A program made the position numbers and the translations under genes. From an uncultured Acidimicrobiaceae bacterium (GTDB lineage Bacteria > Actinomycetota > Acidimicrobiia > Spongiisociales > UBA5794), in contig CAMYJM010000100.1 in assembly GCA_947258635.1 (NCBI GenBank), positions 1 to 7,693 of the forward strand: a stretch of 7,693 nt of DNA, given 5' to 3'. Below the pieces are notes generated by a model. It saw only the letters and a program-made list of their open reading frames with translations, was not told the DNA's origin and searched no databases. How positions within the stretch are numbered: position 1 is the first letter of the stretch; each line of letters starts with the position of its first letter. Below, piece by piece: positions 6,166 to 7,693 of this stretch.

Positions 6166-6920
6166 GGGTCGCCGTAGAGCAAGCCGGCACCGAGGTTGGC
6201 CTCCGGGCCGCTCGCATCCTGCTCGGTGAACGGGACTTGACGGGGCTCGGCGTCATCGGCGGCAGGCCCAAGGGCGTCGATCCTCGGGTTCATCGTGTCA
6301 CCGACCTCGCCGATTATGACGTTGTCGTGACCGATGCCCCGGATGCCGGCGACTTGGTCGAGGCGGCGCTCGATGCAGCAGTCAGCTGCGTTGTCTGGGG
6401 GGATGGCGAAGAGCTGGAGCGTGAGTACGACGAGTCATTCGCCGAGGCCAACATCACCCTACTCACAGGGGCCAACGTCGCAGCCGGCCTGGCTCCCAGC
6501 CTCGCCGCTCACGAGGTTGCCCTCGGGGGCGTCGTCATGGACACCTCGATTGCGTGGACCGAGCCCGGCACGCCCCTGCGCCGCGGCGAGCCGATCGCAT
6601 TCCCAGACCCCGTGGGCCCACGCTGGGCGACCAGACGCGGATCGGTGCACGGGTACACGGCATACGCCGCCCCCATCGACGGCGATTGGGCAGGCGCCCT
6701 CGCCCGGGTCACGTCCGCCGGTACCGAAGGCGTCGTTACGAAAGCTGTCGGCGTGGCCGATCTCGCCGCCCACCTCGAGGCCCTGGCGCTCGCCGCCGGC
6801 GCCATGGCGATCGACCTGTACTCCCCCGGGGCGCACCGGCCGGCCGACGCCTCGGAGATCTACCTCGCCAAGGCGCTGGACGCCGGCCTCGGAGTCGCCA
6901 CCTACACGCTGGCGGATTAG
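6162..6920 (+). CDS. Rossmann-fold dehydrogenase-like protein, substrate unknown
   Basis: I place the start at GTG 6162, giving 252 residues. It overlaps the upstream stop as GTGA, and the protein then begins straight at a Rossmann beta strand (MRVAVEQAGTEVG). The frame stays open back to ATG 5940, but that start would overlap the aminopeptidase gene and add a 74-residue Arg/Pro-rich low-complexity stretch. Visible structure: first strand and turn with Gly9 and Gly13, helix LRAARILL (14-21), second strand LGVIGG (29-34), DYDVVVTDAP (51-60), CVVWGD (76-81) and LLTGANVAAGLAPSLAAHEV (100-119), then a mixed alpha/beta half. The order resembles dihydrodipicolinate reductase or saccharopine dehydrogenase-like proteins, with a nucleotide-binding N-terminal half and a substrate half. 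The first turn lacks a classic GxGxxG, so NAD(P) binding is uncertain. I know no named family. Confidence 0.75.
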   Translation: MRVAVEQAGTEVGLRAARILLGERDLTGLGVIGGRPKGVDPRVHRVTDLADYDVVVTDAPDAGDLVEAALDAAVSCVVWGDGEELEREYDESFAEANITLLTGANVAAGLAPSLAAHEVALGGVVMDTSIAWTEPGTPLRRGEPIAFPDPVGPRWATRRGSVHGYTAYAAPIDGDWAGALARVTSAGTEGVVTKAVGVADLAAHLEALALAAGAMAIDLYSPGAHRPADASEIYLAKALDAGLGVATYTLAD

Positions 6921-6970
6921 GCCATCGCCGCGGAGAACGTATGCCGGAACGAAGCTCACGACGACGCCCG

Positions 6971-7016
6971 CAAGCCCCGGAGCGGGTGAGTGCAGGATCC
7001 GCCGGGGCGGCGCTTG
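6971..7016 (+). terminator. Weak possible terminator hairpin after the Rossmann gene
   Basis: GCCCCGG (6974-6980) pairs with CCGGGGC (7002-7008), and CAA (6971-6973) can pair with TTG (7014-7016) across a five-base bulge. The loop is long (21 bases) and no T-tract follows. It lies about 50 bases after the stop of the Rossmann gene, a plausible place for a transcript end, but structures like this arise often by chance at this GC content. Confidence 0.25.
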
Positions 7017-7104
7017 ATCGCGGTTGCTGCAGGAGTCGTTTGCCATCGTCTCGGGCGGAATTGACCTAGAAGCTGCCACCGGGTCGGGAGAGGACGCTCC
7101 GCAG

Positions 7105-7446
7105 ATGAGGCTAAGGGGTACGGTGGTGCTCGTCGGCTTCATGACCGCCGCCTGCGGCGGTGATACGACGGTTCCCCCCACCACAACGATCGCGGCGACA
7201 ACAACGAGAGCGGCGGCGACAACGACGCTCACCCAACCCCCCGGTGAGCTTTCCCGGCAGAATCCGTGGCCGGACCGGTCCGTCCTTGGCCTTGGCCTCG
7301 AGCCCGGCGACACGCGGCCGGGCCGTTTCCGCCTCCAGCCCGGGCCTCGCCCGGGCGTCGCTCCCCCACCGGGAAGACACATCGGACGCGTTCAGAGAAC
7401 GTTCACAACCTGTAGCGGCGCTGATGCGGTTGAATGGCTTCCGTGA
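7105..7446 (+). CDS. Short lipoprotein-like ORF, possibly a truncated relic
   Basis: ATG 7105 follows a purine-rich GGGAGAGGA (7086-7094, 10 bases before). The first 45 or so codons read as a typical actinobacterial lipoprotein: basic start (MRLRG), hydrophobic core (TVVLVGFM), TAAC with Cys17 as the acylation site (Thr at -3, where Leu is usual), GGD, then a Thr/Ala linker (VPPTTTIAATTT). After about residue 48 the sequence changes to Arg/Gly/Pro-rich text (GPRPGVAPPPGRH) that does not look like a folded domain and overlaps a cluster of GC hairpins. The ORF is 113 residues and ends at TGA 7444-7446, overlapping a possible GTG start (7443) of the next gene. Either it is a small real lipoprotein coupled to the next gene, or the signal and linker of a larger lipoprotein whose domain has been lost. 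I cannot choose firmly. Confidence 0.4.
   Translation: MRLRGTVVLVGFMTAACGGDTTVPPTTTIAATTTRAAATTTLTQPPGELSRQNPWPDRSVLGLGLEPGDTRPGRFRLQPGPRPGVAPPPGRHIGRVQRTFTTCSGADAVEWLP
7271..7356. other. Cluster of GC-only palindromes and hairpins
   Basis: Three structures lie in 86 bases. CGGACCGGTCCG (7271-7282) is a perfect 12-base palindrome. GCCCGGC (7302-7308) pairs with GCCGGGC (7317-7323) around an 8-base loop and is followed by CGTTTCC. GCCCGGGC (7338-7345) pairs with its identical copy (7349-7356) around CTC. A tandem CTTGGC repeat lies at 7285-7296. The arms suggest a structured RNA leader or transcript end rather than coding sequence. No riboswitch class I know is matched (B12 and c-di-AMP motifs were looked for). 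If the ORF at 7105 is not real, 6921-7433 holds only these structures and the weak hairpin at 6971-7016. Confidence 0.4.
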
Positions 7447-7693
7447 AGCGGATTCATCATGCCTTGGTTGTGCTCGCCCTGGTTGCGGGGGCCTGCACCA
7501 ACTCGACGCCGGAAGCCTCAACATCGGGGGCGCCCGGAAACGCACCGACTACAGCGACCCCGGGCTCCAACGCGCCCGACGAGCCCGTCGAGTCGTACGC
7601 CGGCACTGCCCCAGCCATCGAGTTCCCCGCCGGCTTGGAATGGCTCAATACCGCCACTCCGCTGTCGCTCAACCAGCTCAAAGGGAAGGTGGT
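7434..7693 (+). CDS. Lipoprotein with TlpA/NHLRC2-type thioredoxin-fold domain (3' end missing)
   Basis: Eighty-six codons are visible before the window ends. ATG 7434 is the earliest possible start, because TGA lies directly before it in frame; GTG 7443, which overlaps the upstream TGA as GTGA, is a close rival and gives a neater MKRIHH start. A hydrophobic core (ALVVLALVAGAC) leads to Cys21, the likely lipid-modified residue (Ala at -3, weaker than Leu). A Ser/Thr/Pro/Ala linker runs to about residue 58. IEFPAGLEWLNTATPLSLNQLKGKVV (from 62) matches the entry to the thioredoxin-like domain of the redoxin/NHL-repeat group, where GKVV is normally followed by a strand and a Cys-containing active site, here beyond the edge. 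By family, such proteins are extracytoplasmic thiol redox proteins, often with NHL beta-propeller repeats behind. The redox-active Cys and the propeller cannot be checked here. Confidence 0.8.
   Translation, partial: MASVKRIHHALVVLALVAGACTNSTPEASTSGAPGNAPTTATPGSNAPDEPVESYAGTAPAIEFPAGLEWLNTATPLSLNQLKGKV

Noticed and set aside
7061..7066. TTGACC as a -35 box for the ORF at 7105
   Set aside because: No TANNNT is found at the usual 16-18 base spacing downstream (7083-7090 is GC-rich).
6459..7382. A 307-codon minus-strand ORF covering the Rossmann gene and the region after it
   Set aside because: Its hydrophobic Val/Ala run is the reverse reading of the Thr-linker codons on the plus strand; the rest is antisense to the Rossmann gene.
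7397..7404. GAACGTTC as an SOS (LexA) box
   Set aside because: Actinobacterial SOS boxes have GAAC and GTTC separated by four bases; here they touch, so it is only a short palindrome.
7111..7545. A 144-codon minus-strand ORF across the hairpin-rich region
   Set aside because: It would overlap both lipoprotein starts, lacks a ribosome site I can support, and its Arg-rich composition looks like non-coding GC-rich sequence. It is not fully excluded for 7250-7430.

Overview
The window is a GC-rich, densely packed stretch in which every supported gene lies on the plus strand. The organism is probably a free-living actinobacterium. Supporting signs are the high GC with GC-ending codons, an F420-type (deazaflavin-dependent) oxidoreductase, lipoproteins and membrane-anchored enzymes with Thr/Pro linkers, an LPXTG surface protein, and genes whose ATG sits a few bases after a TANNNT box, as in leaderless actinobacterial transcripts. 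An Acidimicrobiia-like lineage is a reasonable guess, but the sequence alone does not prove it.

Layout. (1) Positions 3-917: the 3' end of a sortase-anchored surface protein made of SdrD-type B domains, followed by a strong hairpin at 930-958. (2) 1042-3699: a membrane-anchored S33 (tripeptidyl-aminopeptidase-like) hydrolase and, three bases after its stop, a small deazaflavin-dependent nitroreductase-family protein, probably one operon. (3) 3757-4485: a VIT1/CCC1-family iron/manganese transporter with its own -10 box and ribosome binding site. (4) 4519-5976: a Xaa-Pro aminopeptidase (M24B) with an insertion late in the catalytic domain. (5) 6013-6920: a bicistron of a 50-residue single-pass membrane protein and a Rossmann-fold protein. 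They share a GTGA stop/start overlap, so the second gene starts at GTG 6162 and not at the far-upstream ATG that a longest-ORF reading would give. (6) 6921-7433: a looser stretch with a lipoprotein-like ORF (7105-7446) whose second half looks non-coding and holds several GC-only hairpins. (7) 7434 to the window end: the start of a lipoprotein leading into a TlpA/NHLRC2-type thioredoxin-fold domain, cut by the window edge.

How the genes relate. Several products work at or outside the membrane: the surface protein, two or three anchored proteins and the metal transporter. Two are proline-linked peptidases (S33 and M24B), which may both serve peptide use, although they sit in different transcription units. 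Nothing here amounts to a defence system, a mobile element or a CRISPR array. The most unusual features are the small membrane protein/Rossmann bicistron, the repeated TANNNT-to-ATG layout, and the decayed-looking hairpin-rich region before the thioredoxin lipoprotein.
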